Both the position numbers and the translations under genes were made by a program. A model generated the notes under the pieces. That model saw only the letters and a list, made by a program, of their open reading frames with translations. It was not told the DNA's origin and did no database searches. Shown one piece after another: positions 35,747-48,010 of a stretch of DNA of 64,000 bases; position 1 is the first letter of the stretch; every line of letters starts with the position of its first letter. The stretch spans positions 59,764,220 through 59,828,219 of the forward strand of contig NC_089235.1 of the NCBI RefSeq assembly GCF_963924675.1, written 5' to 3'. The DNA comes from Phocoena phocoena. Lineage: Eukaryota > Chordata > Mammalia > Artiodactyla > Phocoenidae.

Positions 35747-36610
35747 CGTGTACAAAACCAAACTCCTGTCCTCCTCCACCCGCCTGCTGCTTCTGCAGAT
35801 TTCTGTGACTCAGTAAATAGCACCTTCATATGTTCAGTTGCTCAAGTTAAAGTCATTCTCCATTCCTCTCTTTTTCTCACATCATGTATCTTAACTGTCA
35901 GTTAATCCTGCTGATTTTACACTGAAACTATGCCCAGCATCCAGCATTTCTCACAACCTCCTGGCCCTAGCCACCATCACCTCTTGTCTAGATAACTACT
36001 GCCACCTTTAAGCTATCTCCCTGCTTCTGTCCTGGCTTGTCCCCTTCTGCTCCCAAACTAATCGTCAGAGTGACCCTCTTAAACTCTAAGATCGTATCAC
36101 TTTGCTCAAAAGCTTGAAATGGCCCCATTTCACTCAATGTCCAATAGTACAAAGGATGATAAGCCCTATAAAATCTGTCCCTGCATCAGCTCTTCAACCT
36201 CACCTCTTATTCCTCCCCAGTTTCTCGCTATCTCCCATCACGTCAGGCTCCTGGCTTTTCCTGGAACTCAGACATCCTCCCACATCTGGCTCTTTGCCAT
36301 TCCCCCAGAAATTTCCATGATTCATCCCTTCATCTCCTTCCAGTCTTTGCTAAAATGTCATAGCCTCAGAAAGACAGGCTCCCAGGCCCCCCTATTTAAA
36401 ACTGCAACTCTCACCTATATGCTTGTGCTTTACTCTTCCCCGTAATATTTTATTCATTGATTTTTTACAAAAATTGGATAAAGCCTCTTAGTAGAAAGTC
36501 AGCTAATTTAGGATAGAGATTTTGGTCTTTTTTTTTTTCTTTTGGCCACTGATGTATTCTTAGTACCTAAAATATTTTCTGACATATAATACACACTCAA
36601 GAAGTGAATA
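35747..36610 (+). repeat. L2 LINE 3' part
   Basis: Long L2 match in order: TAGCCACCATCACCTCTTGT, AGAGTGACCCTCTTAAACTC, GATCGTATCACTTTGCTCAA, ATCTCCTTCCAGTCTTTGCT, TATTTAAAACTGCAACTCTC, then the 3' end at TAATACACACTCAAGAAG. Open frames here are L2-derived or chance. Confidence 0.85.
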
Positions 36611-36611
36611 T

Positions 36612-36695
36612 ATTGTCCCCATTTTACAAATGAGGGTCACAGAGGGAGTAAGAAAGTTGCTCAAGATGTGCCACACTGATCTCGGTTGGCTATTT
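36612..36695 (-). repeat. MIR SINE fragment
   Basis: CCCCATTTTACAAATGAGGG then AGTAAGAAAGTTGCTCAAG: antisense MIR core. Confidence 0.65.
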
Positions 36696-36699
36696 CCCA

Positions 36700-39655
36700 G
36701 GTGGTAGACAAAATTTATGACTCTGAAGTCTTTATGCTGGGCTGCATCTTTTTAGAAGTATTACAGCCTGAAATCAAAGTGAAGGGGTAACAAAGGTCAG
36801 TGGGGTCCTTTAGGGCCCTGGAAGCACGGACTCCCTTTGTCATGATAGGTGGTAGGACGGTGACCCCACAGAGTTGCCTACATGGGTGTCATCTCCAACC
36901 AGCCGGACAGGGACTCTTCTTTGCCTTTTCCATGCAGAGACTTTGCTTCTTCCCTCCTCTAGGTCAGGAATTCCCTTTGAAGCCTCAAATAGGGTGGGTA
37001 GGATGTGAGAGACTTCAGGGGTCTCTGTTATGAGATGGGCACCACTGGACTAAAGGAATGCTTTGAAGACTTGTTTCTGAAAAGCTCCTCTGATGGTTCC
37101 ATGGGGTTAGCCTTTTAGAGGCTCTATGGGAAAAAAAGTTTATAATAAAAATTACCTACTCTGCTTTGACTGTTTCGTGATAAATATGTGTGAAATTTAA
37201 AATTTCATTTCAAAGGGGAAAAAGTGATCCTCATTCAATGGAATTCTTTGAAAAAAAAAAAAAAAACCAATTGGAGAGAAAAGGGATTTATCTATTGTCA
37301 ATGCATCTCTATGTGGGGAGACAAGCTTTGATGTAACTGATAGCTTGGTTATATAATAGCCCAAGAATACAGACATGGCATGTGATGTATTATGCAGCAC
37401 TTGAGACCAAAAGTTTGCTTCTCCTAGACTAGAATGAAAGTTCAGCCTGAAAGCTTTTGTTGAAAGAGACTTTCTTTGTAATAAATCAGGAGGACCTATT
37501 AAAGTTATCTTCAGTCGGCACCTCATATACACTTCAGAAAAAAAAAAAACTTAACTCATTAAGCTTAATGGCTCCCAAAGCATCCCGGGATGTTACAGAA
37601 GCTAAACCTTTAACAAAGAACTTCACTTCTAAGAGGTAAGTATTGAACCTACAAAAGAGAAATTCTTTAAAGTGGAGATTAAAAAGCTGAGCTATTATGA
37701 AACAGCCAGAACAGAAACTAAGTTATTCTTTACTAAGAGCGGTTAACAATTCCAGAGATAGAGACTACAAATTGTGTATCCTGGAAAAATCACTTAATCA
37801 TGGTCCTCTGGCAAAAGAGTGAATATGAAAATGCCAGATCCTCAGAAAGGGTCAGGAGGAAAACCCACTTAAATCGGGAAGATTTGTAAGAACATCTGTG
37901 TGTGCATGTGTGTGTATGTGTGTGCCACGTAAGCAAAATATTCATCCTGGAAATGGCATGAATTGACTGAAAAAGCAATGGAGCACAATAAATGCACAAG
38001 AAGTGACACTAGAGCCTTCATGTAGCAGAATGCAAATAAAACATTAAAGAATTTCTAGTTCTATGGTCGTGATTTCAGTATAGAAAATGTAAAACTAAAT
38101 GCAAAAGTGAGACATAATTGCACAGAAGGGGATGTAATTCTTTCTGAACTCCACAATAAATGCAATAATAAGAATGTTTAGCTTAGCTTCCAGCTTATAC
38201 TAAGAGCTCAAACATTGCTATCCTTATTATTATTATTACCTTCCTGTAGACCAAGCTTTGTGTTAGGGGATTTATATGTGCTATTTAACTGCCTATAATA
38301 AAGGCCAAAAGGACTGAATGAAAAATTCTTTCAAAATGAAGTTTAACATCAACAAATTAACATCTCAAGAAGTCTAGCTATGAATCAAAAAGGTCCAATT
38401 CTATATTTACCTACAGATAATGCCTTTCATCTGACCATCTGAAACCACCAAATCGAACTAGGCATCGAGCAAATGTATGGTATGGCTTACGCTGAATCAC
38501 TTTTCTAGTAGTTCAGATGTTTGGCTTCCTAATTTATTACGGCCAGACACTCACTTCCAGTTCTTTTCCCGTCCTTTCTTCTGGCATTGAAGCTCAAACT
38601 CCCATTGCTCATCAAATAGTAATATCGAGAGATATACTATTTGCCTTGTTCTTGTCCAAATTATTTGCAAAGATGCTGTCATTTGGTGTGGGCAACTTGG
38701 GGGAGAATTACAGTTAAAATTATTGCTTGCTTCAGGTTTCATTTTGGAATCCTGATAAGTCATTTAGAATGTGAGCTGTGTTGAGTACGTATCAATATAC
38801 TACTTTTTCTAAGCGAACTAAGCTAAATTAGAATCTCACAGAATCAATACCTCATTTTTACCATAGAGCTTTCTGATTCTACCTCTCCATCGTTCATCTA
38901 TCATTCACCGTGGCTTGGAAATTTCTAACACTGAGGAATTATTTCTTAGCATACTATGAACATGACACATCTGCAGCCTGTTGTTTCATATGTATAAACC
39001 CAGGTTCACAGTAAGTGTTGCCTTACTCTAACGCCCTCCTTTTATGTATCCTGCAGAGCCTTCCCTGAGTCCCTCATCGTGAGGATTATCTAATGCGTGC
39101 TATGTGTTCTCAGTGTGCATGCTTACAACCCGAAAGCTGCCACAAAAAACGGTCTCATTGGTTTGGCTTCAGTTGTTTACTACAGTCATAACTGCCAGTC
39201 TAGACAAACGCGTAGATTATTTCCAGGTTTTCCAAATGCTCTCCAGTGCCCTTCCCCCAGTGTATTCATTTTGAGTGTCTCCTTCTGGTTTTTAAAGGTC
39301 TGGTGTTGACTTGGAGATGTTGCAAAGATTTTTAATGCACATGCCATTCTCCTAATATATTTTCATTTCTGGTGACCCGAAAAGGAACAGAAGCAAAAAA
39401 AAAACAAAAACAAAAAACAAAAAAACGGTTCAAGGGGAATTTATTCTCATGACAGAGTGTTAAAAAAAAAAGCTTTCAAGGGATTTATTTAGTCAGGTCT
39501 CATCTTTTCCATCATTCTTTTATGTCCCACCTCTATTGCATAGTCTATGGCCAATCCATAAAAGAATAATAAAAAAGGCCCATAGGTGATGCATATATTT
39601 TATGTCCAGAATTCCAAATGACCACTCATATTTCTTTTCTCTCTCAGCTTTCAAG
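36700..39655. other. Intergenic, mostly unique AT-rich DNA
   Basis: A-runs at 37249-37266 and 37540-37550, a TG-rich patch at 37897-37923, an ATT repeat at 38224-38238 and an A-rich stretch at 39396-39425. No gene seen. Confidence 0.5.
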
Positions 39656-39659
39656 GTTG

Positions 39660-39810
39660 GGATCACAGTTTTTCAAGAGCAAAAGATCTTCAATGCATTT
39701 GTTTCATGAGGGCAGGGACTGTGCTTGTCTTATTCACTGCTGGATTCTGGAACCAAGGATGGGTTCTGATATACAGCAGGATCTCAATAAATGTTTGGAA
39801 ATAATCTTTC
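39660..39810 (+). repeat. L2 LINE 3' end
   Basis: TCATGAGGGCAGGGACTGTG, TTATTCACTGCTGGATTC, then ATCTCAATAAATGTTTGGAA. Confidence 0.75.
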
Positions 39811-41285
39811 TTCTCTAATTATTCACCATCAATCAATACCTGAGACAGACACCCCAGGCACTCTCTTTGCTTAAAATTCTGAGAACTATTCGTAATGAGA
39901 CATTCCAATTTTCCAAATGTATAAACACACAGCTTTTAAGGACAGAAATGTATTTGCCACTTTAGGGGAAAATGAAAGAAAACTCTAAGTACTGTGGCTT
40001 GGTGGGAATATGCCTCATGTTATTTTAAAATATCCAAACACGGATGAGGAGAGCCACAGAAGTTGAGGAGAGTTACTCATTAGGTTCTATGCCTATTTGA
40101 GCATACATCATCTGTGTCTTTGTCCTATACTCTCTAGAAAATGAGAGATGTGTGTTTCTCAAACCTGAAATGGTGAAACGACAGTCACTGGCTTCAAACT
40201 GCTTACAATCCAGCTAAAGACAAAGCACACAGAACGTTTTAAAAAAAATAAATGGGGATATAAGTCTAAATATGGTGAATGCCTAATAAAATGAGAAAAC
40301 AGAGATCCTATTGGGCTAGGGGGAACGGGGGAGGCTTCTGGAAGGTTTTGGACAGGATCTAAGTCCTGAAGAAAAGATAAAATTCATTAAAATTGGAGAG
40401 AAAGGATATAGGGGTGAGGAAAGGGGATGAAGAATGGAAGCTATTTCGGGAAGGACGAACGGTATCAGCTAGTGATGCTTGGATACAAGAGTCAGTACAA
40501 CGCTAGCTAGTGATTTTGGACACAGCAGCACAAACAAAGGGAGTTTGTTCTGGAAAGTAATCAGTCATATGGTTAGGTCAGGTTTATGCAAAGTCATAGT
40601 CATAATGAGAACTAGACAGACTCAGAATTTTTCCAAAATACGTGAATGACGATCTTGTTTATACACAAAAATATATCTGATTCCCAACTGCAAATCATTT
40701 GGTCAAATGTTCACTGAGAAATTATATTCACCAATGGAAAGAGGAGCTGAAAACTAAGTAGAGACAAGTCTCACTAGGGCCCTAGGAAACAGATGGTCTT
40801 TGGAGAGTTGTTCTCTGAGCTCCAGGCACTGCTCTTTTTGTAACCAGCCAACAGCAGAAAATGAATAAGAAAGTATTGGACAGAGGGCAATGCAGAAGAG
40901 TGCATACTGGACGACTTGTACAGTTAACTCATCCATTCCATGGGCTACTTGAGTGCAATTCAAGGTACGTTATCCTAAGGTTTTCTCAGCCAGGAAGTCA
41001 GAGGTGCTCACCTGATACCTCTGTGGCAGATTTTACAACTGATGAAAACAAAATATGCAGATCCAGAGTAGAAGCAGGGTGAAGCGGAGAGCTGGCTTCC
41101 ATAGAAATGCAGCAGATGAGGCTTTGTCTGTCCCTGAACATCAGGGCCTCTAGCTCTAATTGTCACTATGGGGCCACCATAAGATTTCTACTGCAGAAGG
41201 GAGATGATTGCACTTGGGTTTCCACAGAGCAATTTTGGTGATGTTCAAGGAGGCTGATCTGTGGCTTATACATCTAGACCAGGTT
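39811..41285. other. Intergenic with an old dispersed repeat copy
   Basis: 40195-40500 resembles the unnamed dispersed repeat (GAGGCTTCTGGAAGGTTTTG, then TAAGTCCTGAAG). The remainder is unique; no gene seen. Confidence 0.45.
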
Positions 41286-41289
41286 AAGA

Positions 41290-41560
41290 CCATGCATCCC
41301 ATTTTTAGAACTCTATCTAAAGACAATAATTATGAATAGACGCTACTATTTACAAATGGGGGGTTGAAAGTAGCAAATCTCGCTAACAACTAAAATATCC
41401 ATCAGTAGGAGCTTTGCTAAGTAAAATGGTATTATATACATACACTGAAATAGAGTGCAGCCTGCAAAAGAGGATGAGAGTCCTTGAGATGTCAATTGAA
41501 GTTGTTTGAAAAAGCAGAGAACAAAAAAGAACTCCCTGTTCAAATACACTTCAGAAACAC
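41290..41560 (+). repeat. Old LINE fragment (probable)
   Basis: CTAAAATATCCATCAGTAGG, AATGGTATTATATACATACA, then AGAGTGCAGCCTGCAAAAGA match the phrase order of an old LINE 3' region. Confidence 0.45.
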
Positions 41561-42714
41561 TGAGTTAAACCAAGCTAAATGGATTTTGTTACTTGATCTC
41601 CGAGAACCTTTAATATGTGAAGGTACGTAGTGATTCTCCTAAAGGGAGACAGAATAGGCAAGCTTCCTGAGTATCATAACTTCCCTGGGGCGTGGAAGAT
41701 ACCCTTGTACAGTATTTTGAACACTGTGAAGAACGCAAGAATTGCTGAAAGTTTGGGACAGGGCTTCATCCTTTCATTTGCTTTGTTTCTTAGTCTTAAT
41801 GGGAAAGAGTGAGCGGAAGTCAAGGGAAAGCAAACTTTTTATTTGTCAAATTCCTGATAACTCTGGTTAACTCTGGTGTTCCATGCTGGCATAAACATTT
41901 AGTCATTTTTAAGGACACCATTTAGAATTTTTTAAATTAATGTGAAAAAATGTATTCTGGGCAAGAGCCACAAATTTTATTTAATCAGCATCCCATCCAT
42001 CACTGTATAATGTATGCAGTCTCTATAAATGCACAGGAAGGTGTACAAAAGTGGAGCTAATGAATTATGGAAACCTTATGCTTAGTGCATTAAACACTTT
42101 CTGCTGACCCTTCTCCCCAACCTCCCACCAGATATGGCCCAAACAATTCTTGGTGAACAAACCACCTTAATCACTTTTAATATTCAAGAAAAAAAGAAAA
42201 CAATTAGTCAATATGCATAACAATTGAAAACTATGGTCACATTTTCCTGTATGCTGAATTCAGCTATGTTATTGTTTATAACTAAGTCTGTTAGCTAAGG
42301 GAAAAAAATGGAAATCTGTTCCTGACTGAGGCTCCTATTAATTTTACATATTGTGTATCCTATCAAATTGAATAATTAAAAAGTAATTCACAAGTTCAGT
42401 GCTTCCATCATCAATAATGTGGATTACATTTATCATCCAAAAATAAACAACGGGCATCTGGAACCAGAAGAGTTTTAACTTTACAGTTGGTATTTGAAGT
42501 TAGACTCAAAGAAGGGCTTTTATTTATAATCAAGCTATATGAACAAATTACATACAAACACAAAGGATCAGTCACTTATCTGCTTGGCAAAGTGACCTAT
42601 TATAATGAAGAAATTACTGCACTTTAGGTTAAAAGATTTTGCTTTGATACTTTGATTTTTTTATAGTTTATAACCTTGAAAAATTATTTAATGTTTCAGT
42701 TGGTGTTTTCTCAT
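41561..42714. other. Repeat-free AT-rich block
   Basis: No transposon recognised across about 1.1 kb. Rich in TAAT/ATTA motifs, with ATGCATAA (about 42213-42220) and ATTGTTTATAAC (about 42271-42282). It could hold a conserved element; this cannot be shown from one sequence. Confidence 0.4.
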
Positions 42715-42955
42715 CTCCAAGATGTACCTACCATTTATTAAGCATGTATTGTGTGCCACGCACTGGTTGACCCCCTCATAGACTTTATCTCATTTAAGCC
42801 TTATGAGAACCATGTTGTTAGAGTTAACAAACATGTCAAGAGAAATCCTGAGAGGTTAAGTAACTTTCTTCCAGAATAACTCAGAGAATAAGCTACAGTA
42901 TAGAGGGTGGATTTGGACCCAGGCATATTAGGTTTCTTCCTAACAAAGTGCTTTG
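42715..42955 (-). repeat. MIR SINE
   Basis: Antisense order: TTAAGCATGTATTGTGTGCC, TTTATCTCATTTAAGCCTTA, GAGAGGTTAAGTAACTTTCT, then GGATTTGGACCCAGGCATAT. Confidence 0.85.
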
Positions 42956-43059
42956 AAGTTTTCCCTCTAGATGAAGAAAGATGAAAATGTTTGCCCTACC
43001 CATCTCCCAAGTTTGTATGAGGCTTGTACATACATCTTTTCCAAAGATGGTGGTACCAA

Positions 43060-43513
43060 TTTATATTCCATTCTACACTCTCCTCTGACCATGTGATGCT
43101 GATAATCCTTCACTGAGAGGAGAGGCCTTTGTTCCCTTCACTTGAATCTGGACTGACTTCTACTTTCCTGAACCAATAGAATGCAAGGGAAGTGACATTG
43201 ATGACTTCCTAGGCTAGGTCATAAATGGTAAGATGACTTCTATTGGCTCTCTCTCTCTCTCCTGGATGGCCAGCCCCAACTTGCCAACTATGTGAGCACC
43301 TTGGAATAAATCCTCTAGTCTTAGTTAAGCCTACAGAATGACTGCAGCTCTAACCAAAATCCTACTGCAACAACATGAGAGACCCTGAGCCAGAATTATG
43401 CAAACCACTCCCAAATAACTGACCCACAGAAAGCATGAGAAATAATACATGATTATTATTGTTTTAAGCTATGAAGTTTGGGGATCATTTATTACCTAGC
43501 AACAGATAATACA
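43060..43513 (+). mobile_element. Old LTR relic, MaLR-like (probable)
   Basis: Same phrase order as 17320-17775: CACTTGAATCTGGACTGACT, AACCAATAGAATGCAAGG, then GCATGAGAAATAATACATG and TGTTTTAAGCTATGAAGTTT. Non-coding. The family is uncertain. Confidence 0.5.
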
Positions 43514-44240
43514 AGGCTCAAACAAAAAGTGTTTTAGAAACTATATACGAGTCATTTATAAATCTAAAGGCTGCTTTATAAATGCAATTGGGTGTATATA
43601 TTCCGAGAAAAGAAATTTAAATAAATATGCTCTTTGAAGCAAATAATTTAGGTTGTAGCTGTGGTACAAATCATCTAAACCCCAATTTGCATCAAGTTTA
43701 CGGTAATAGAATTATAACAGTAGCCTATTAAATAGACTTCACAGCAGGCAACAACTCTGAAAATGGAAAAATGGAAACAATGCCTTTCATCTATATTGTG
43801 CTTTACAGTTCAAAAAGATTTTTAACAAACATCATCTAAGAAACTGATTTACCATGAAGCTCAAAAAGCTTTGGCTGCTGGATCTCCCACAGGTACAAGT
43901 CCCTTCCGAGACCCTGGCAGTATGTTCACGTGCTCTGTGTTTCTGTAAAATTTGCAGAAGCAGGTATTTTAACTGCAATTTGTTATGACCAGTCTCTCAC
44001 TTTACTCTCACTCCTCTCTCAAGTGTGTCTTCTGGGCCACATTCTTTGAAATATTTTTGACATCTGGCTAAAATGAACTTGAGGCAGGAATACAGTTTTC
44101 ATAACATATTGTGATTTCTTCTTCTAAATTTCCACATTATACCTAATTTTGTTTTTAGAACTTTGTAATTCTTGTTTTTTAACGAGGGTGCCCCAAATTC
44201 TGTAAGTTTCAGACTCCAGAGAACCTGGATCTTCCCTTGC
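43514..44240. other. Intergenic, no gene recognised
   Basis: Unique-looking; 43785-43840 may be a MIR-related scrap. Confidence 0.45.
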
Positions 44241-44244
44241 CCAC

Positions 44245-44432
44245 CTTGAGTTATAATCACAATAGCCCTGTAAAGTTGTTAGGGGAGATGCTATTATCCT
44301 AATTTTATAATGAGAAAACTGAGATTCTAAAATTCCAAATGGATTACCCAAGGTCAGGTAATTAATAAGAAACAAAGAAAAAACTCAAAACGTAGACCTG
44401 ATTCCTGGTTCAATGCTCTTTCCATTAACCTA
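44245..44432 (-). repeat. MIR SINE
   Basis: CACAATAGCCCTGTAAAGTT, TAATGAGAAAACTGAGATTC, then CTGGTTCAATGCTCTTTCC. Confidence 0.75.
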
Positions 44433-44718
44433 CTCTTCTGGAAACACATACCCTCTAACTTCCCATCAAAACTGATCTATCCTGTGTCCCACTCTTTTTC
44501 ATCCTGGTCTCTCCTATAATTAATACGAAAATGTAATTCAGCTTCAATTAACAACAAATCGGGCACAAAGGAAGGGTCATGTAGGTTACATCTCGATTGC
44601 AAGCCTTTTCCCAGTGCTCTCAAATGTCCCAATCCAACTGTACATCAGACGAGGAGAATGAATTTTAGAGTACAGTGAGTGTAAAGACAGAATGACCCGA
44701 TGATGCTGGGCTGTACTT

Positions 44719-44882
44719 TCCTGGGTAGAGCTGTGGATGAATAACTTCTCCCTTGCAAATGGTTTGTTTAGTATCATCTAGATGCTGCTTCAGAAAACTG
44801 TCCTGGGTAGAGCTGTGGATGAATAACTTCTCCCTTGCAAATGGTTTGTTTAGTATCATCTAGATGCTGCTTCAGAAAACTG
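44719..44882. repeat. Perfect 82-bp tandem duplication
   Basis: Unit 44719-44800 (starts TCCTGGGTAGAGCTGTGGAT, ends CTTCAGAAAACTG) is repeated at 44801-44882 with no mismatch by eye. The unit is not a known repeat. 82 is not a multiple of three. Confidence 0.95.
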
Positions 44883-45803
44883 CCCTCAGCTTTGTGCACC
44901 ACTAGTCTGGCCAATTTTATTTCTCAATGAGTGTCTTGCTTCCATCCTAGCCCAAAGCATCATTCTGGCCTGCTCCTGCTTCTCATGAGAAGGAGTCCAC
45001 CCCAATTCTGCACTCTTGTGAAAAGTTTTGAAAGCTGAACTACCTCATTGAGTCCTCTTGGATATTTTTACAGGGCTAACACATCAGAACACTATTTGTT
45101 TACCCAGATATGGGAAGAAATAAAGCTTTCCCAAGGGCAAAACTGAACTGGGTAGAGTCGAGGCACTGGAACAACTGATTTCAATTAGTCTGAAAGAGTA
45201 ATAACGAATGCTAAAAGATCTCTTCTAAAATGTCCTTCAGCTGATAATTTATTTCCACTCTTTTCCCTCTTCAGAGGCAAAACTTTAACGGACTGTCTTT
45301 CTGCAGCAAATCTTAATATAACAGTTAATATGCAGACAAAGTGACCGAGTCCCCTTGACACATGTGTCTGATCTACATTTGGCAGGGATGGGAGAGAGGG
45401 AAGAAGGAGGAAGTACTTAAGGGAAGATGTGGTCCCCTCCCCTGCTCCCCTGCAAAGTGTAGGCTCTGTGTCATTTAGATTCTTCTATTAGTTTCTTACA
45501 AAACTTTTTTCAAAGGTAGCAAATTGTGGGGTCATCTTTTTCAATGCCACTAAAGGCACTTGGGCTAAAATATAATTTCTCCATTGGATATTGTGAATAA
45601 CTTTTATAGTTGGCATTTTACATTATGTAAAATTTTAGTCATTTATTTAATCTGTTTCAAGATAAACAAATAAGACATTAATTTTTCTCACTCTTTTTGC
45701 TTCATCTTATGTTTAAAATACCCTAACTGGTCTTTCTTCCTGTCTCTTCTCTGCCTTATCCCAATTTCTTAAAGAACCACTCATTAAAACACCCATTAAT
45801 CTA
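44883..45803. other. Intergenic, no gene recognised
   Basis: Unique-looking DNA. Confidence 0.5.
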
Positions 45804-45815
45804 CATATCATTTTT

Positions 45816-46030
45816 CGGTTTTGTTTTTTTTTTTTTGCAGTACAGGGGCCTCTCACTGTTGTGGCCTCTCCCGTTAAGGAGCACAGGCTCCGGACGCGCA
45901 GGCTCAGCGGCCATGGCTCACGGGCCCAGCCGCTCCGCTGCATGTGGGATCTTCCCGGACCGGGGCACGAACCCGTGTCCCCTGCATCGGCAGGAGGACT
46001 CTCAACCACTGCGCCGTCAGGGAAGCCCTG
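45816..46030 (-). mobile_element. CHR-2-type SINE
   Basis: T-run, then CAGTACAGGGGCCTCTCACT to GCCGTCAGGGAAGCCC. Perfect target-site duplication CATATCATTTTT (45804-45815 and 46031-46042). Confidence 0.95.
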
Positions 46031-46042
46031 CATATCATTTTT

Positions 46043-47180
46043 GATCCTAAGCCTTCTTGTTCCTCTTACTTCTTAATTCTCCCATAATTCCAAGTCTTGT
46101 TCTTACCAGTTTCTATTTTTAGCTTCTTCATTTCTTTCTATGATGAGGTTTAAAGTTATATTCACCAGTATTCCAGGGGGCTGCCCCCAGACAGAGATGA
46201 GCAATCAGACCTGACCAGACTTCTTGAGTGCTGGAAACAGTCCCAGGTCAGCAATGTGTCTGCCAATGTCAGGGCTTTGGAAGGGAGCAGGACATAAGCC
46301 AGAAGTGGAAGGGATGCCCAGGGATGCTGGGGGCACAGTGTGGACCCAGACCAGAGAATCTAGGAGAAGAGATTTTGAGCAACCCCCAAGAAGACCTCAG
46401 GAAGATGGGCACATGAAATCTTAGGATGCACTCCTACAGTTTTCTGAGTCCTTTCTTCAATAAAATCTACAGTAAAGAGAGAATTTATTTCTTGCTCTCG
46501 TGACTCCCTTCACAGCCCTTACCCAATTTCTGCTACTGAACAGCCCTGCCTGCCCACACCAATAAGAAATGATCCCACAGGAGACAGGAATCGTCTTGGG
46601 TTACATTTTCATGGTCTATTTTAGAGACATGGTACTCATGGTTCAGTGCCTGCCGCAGGCACCACTGTTGCATTGGCTTAGACTTCCGGCAGCAGACAGG
46701 ACTTCATTGCTCTGCTAAGGAGGTTGTTTATAAGATTTGGAAAAGTGTGGGCATGACCAAAGCTGCCAGGTATGAGTGTGATACTTCCCTCCACGCTCAT
46801 TCACTCACAGGAATTCTCTTTCTCCTCTCTGGCAAAAGGCCCATAAGCCTTATCGGCTGCCCATCAAAGCCTGTGTATCAACTTGGCCACTTACAGTTCT
46901 AGAACAAAGCTTTCTCCTCATCATCCTTCCTGAATAAAATAGGGAAATTAGTTATGATTATAAGTTCTGGTATTTACTTGTGTGTATGTCACCCTCTTCC
47001 CCACGATATAGAAAGTTGTTTTGAAAGAGAAAGGCTTTAGAAAAGGACCCCTGAGCCACCTACAATCTCAGTATCATTCATTCCTTATTTGGAAGTAAAG
47101 GACTTTATGCGTTGCGTTGACTTAAAGAGCAAGAAGGAATCTCAGCAGGTGTCTGGTTAGTGTTCTCAAGATGTTTGCAA
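46043..47180. other. Intergenic, no gene recognised
   Basis: 46180-46465 ends in TTCAATAAAATC but shows no recognised exon. Nothing else identified. Confidence 0.45.
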
Positions 47181-47187
47181 CTGCTAA

Positions 47188-47412
47188 GCTTTTTTTCTTT
47201 TTTTTTTTTTTTTTTTTTTTGCGGTTCGCGGGCCTCTCACTGTTGTGGCCTCTCCCATTGCGGAGCACAGGCTCCGGACGCGCAGGCTCAGCGGCCATGG
47301 CTCACGGGCCCAGCCGCTCCGCGCAATGTGGGATCTTCCCGGACAGGGGCACGAACCCGTGTCCCCTGCATCAGCAGGCGGACTCTCAACCACTGCGCCA
47401 CCAGGGAAGCCC
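47188..47412 (-). mobile_element. CHR-2-type SINE
   Basis: Long T-run, GCGGTTCGCGGGCCTCTCAC to CCACCAGGGAAGCC. Short target-site duplication CTGCTAA (47181-47187 and 47413-47419). Confidence 0.93.
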
Positions 47413-47519
47413 CTGCTAAACATTTTGTCAGACAAAAACCGTAGCCCAGATTCTAATAAGTAAAGTGGGTTGAAACTGTGGATGGTCCTGACCCCTGCCC
47501 CAGCTTCCCCCTTACTCCC

Positions 47520-47720
47520 TTTTCCCCTCACCACTTGGCTATGTGACCTTGGGCAGGTAGCTGAACGCCCCCCAGTGTCCTCCTGTGCCCACAAGGGAAG
47601 ATAGCAGGGCCTGCTGCAGGAAACTGGTGCAAGGATTAAAAAAGAGAGTATATGTGAGACCCTCAGCACCATGTCTGGAAAACAGTAGTCCCAAATAAAT
47701 GTTGCCATTACTGTTCTTAT
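47520..47720 (+). repeat. MIR SINE
   Basis: CTTGGCTATGTGACCTTGGG, CAGGTAGCTGAACGCC, then AACAGTAGTCCCAAATAAAT. Confidence 0.75.
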
Positions 47721-47859
47721 TATTAACGGCAGAATTAAGACTAGAGGCCTCCCCACTGCTCTTCCAGGCTCTTACATTTCTCTGCACTGAAACATATACA
47801 ACCTGTCTCCGCTTTGCTTTTGCTTTACTGTTGTTATTTGCACTATGCTCTCACTTGCC

Positions 47860-48010
47860 CATTCCTCGTAACGTCACCACCAGCCCCGGCACAGCCACCA
47901 GTCCCAGCCTGATAGCCTATCCGGTGAGCAAACTGGTGCCCGGGCGCGCATGCGCACACAAACAAGCGCGCGCCGATGAGCGCCGACTTCCTTCCTGCAG
48001 GCGGGCTGGG
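47860..48010. promoter_or_regulatory. Candidate small CpG-rich promoter
   Basis: About 15 CpG in 150 bp, against strong depletion around it. It holds a perfect palindromic NRF1 motif CGCGCATGCGCA (47945-47956) and an ETS-type ACTTCCTTCCT (47986-47996), a combination typical of CpG-island promoters. No SINE or other repeat explains it. No downstream gene was recognised on either strand, so any transcript would be non-coding or unannotated. The core may also be a chance GC-rich patch. Confidence 0.4.

Noticed and set aside
36119..36445. 108-codon + strand open frame
   Set aside because: It lies entirely within an L2 LINE relic.
17320..43513. LTR-like relics as parts of one provirus
   Set aside because: The two copies are 25 kb apart, have no internal retroviral genes between them and are equally old. 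They are independent solo relics.
47184..47756. 190-codon minus-strand open frame
   Set aside because: Its C-terminal half is translated CHR SINE ([19 protein letters not shown]) and its middle is antisense MIR.
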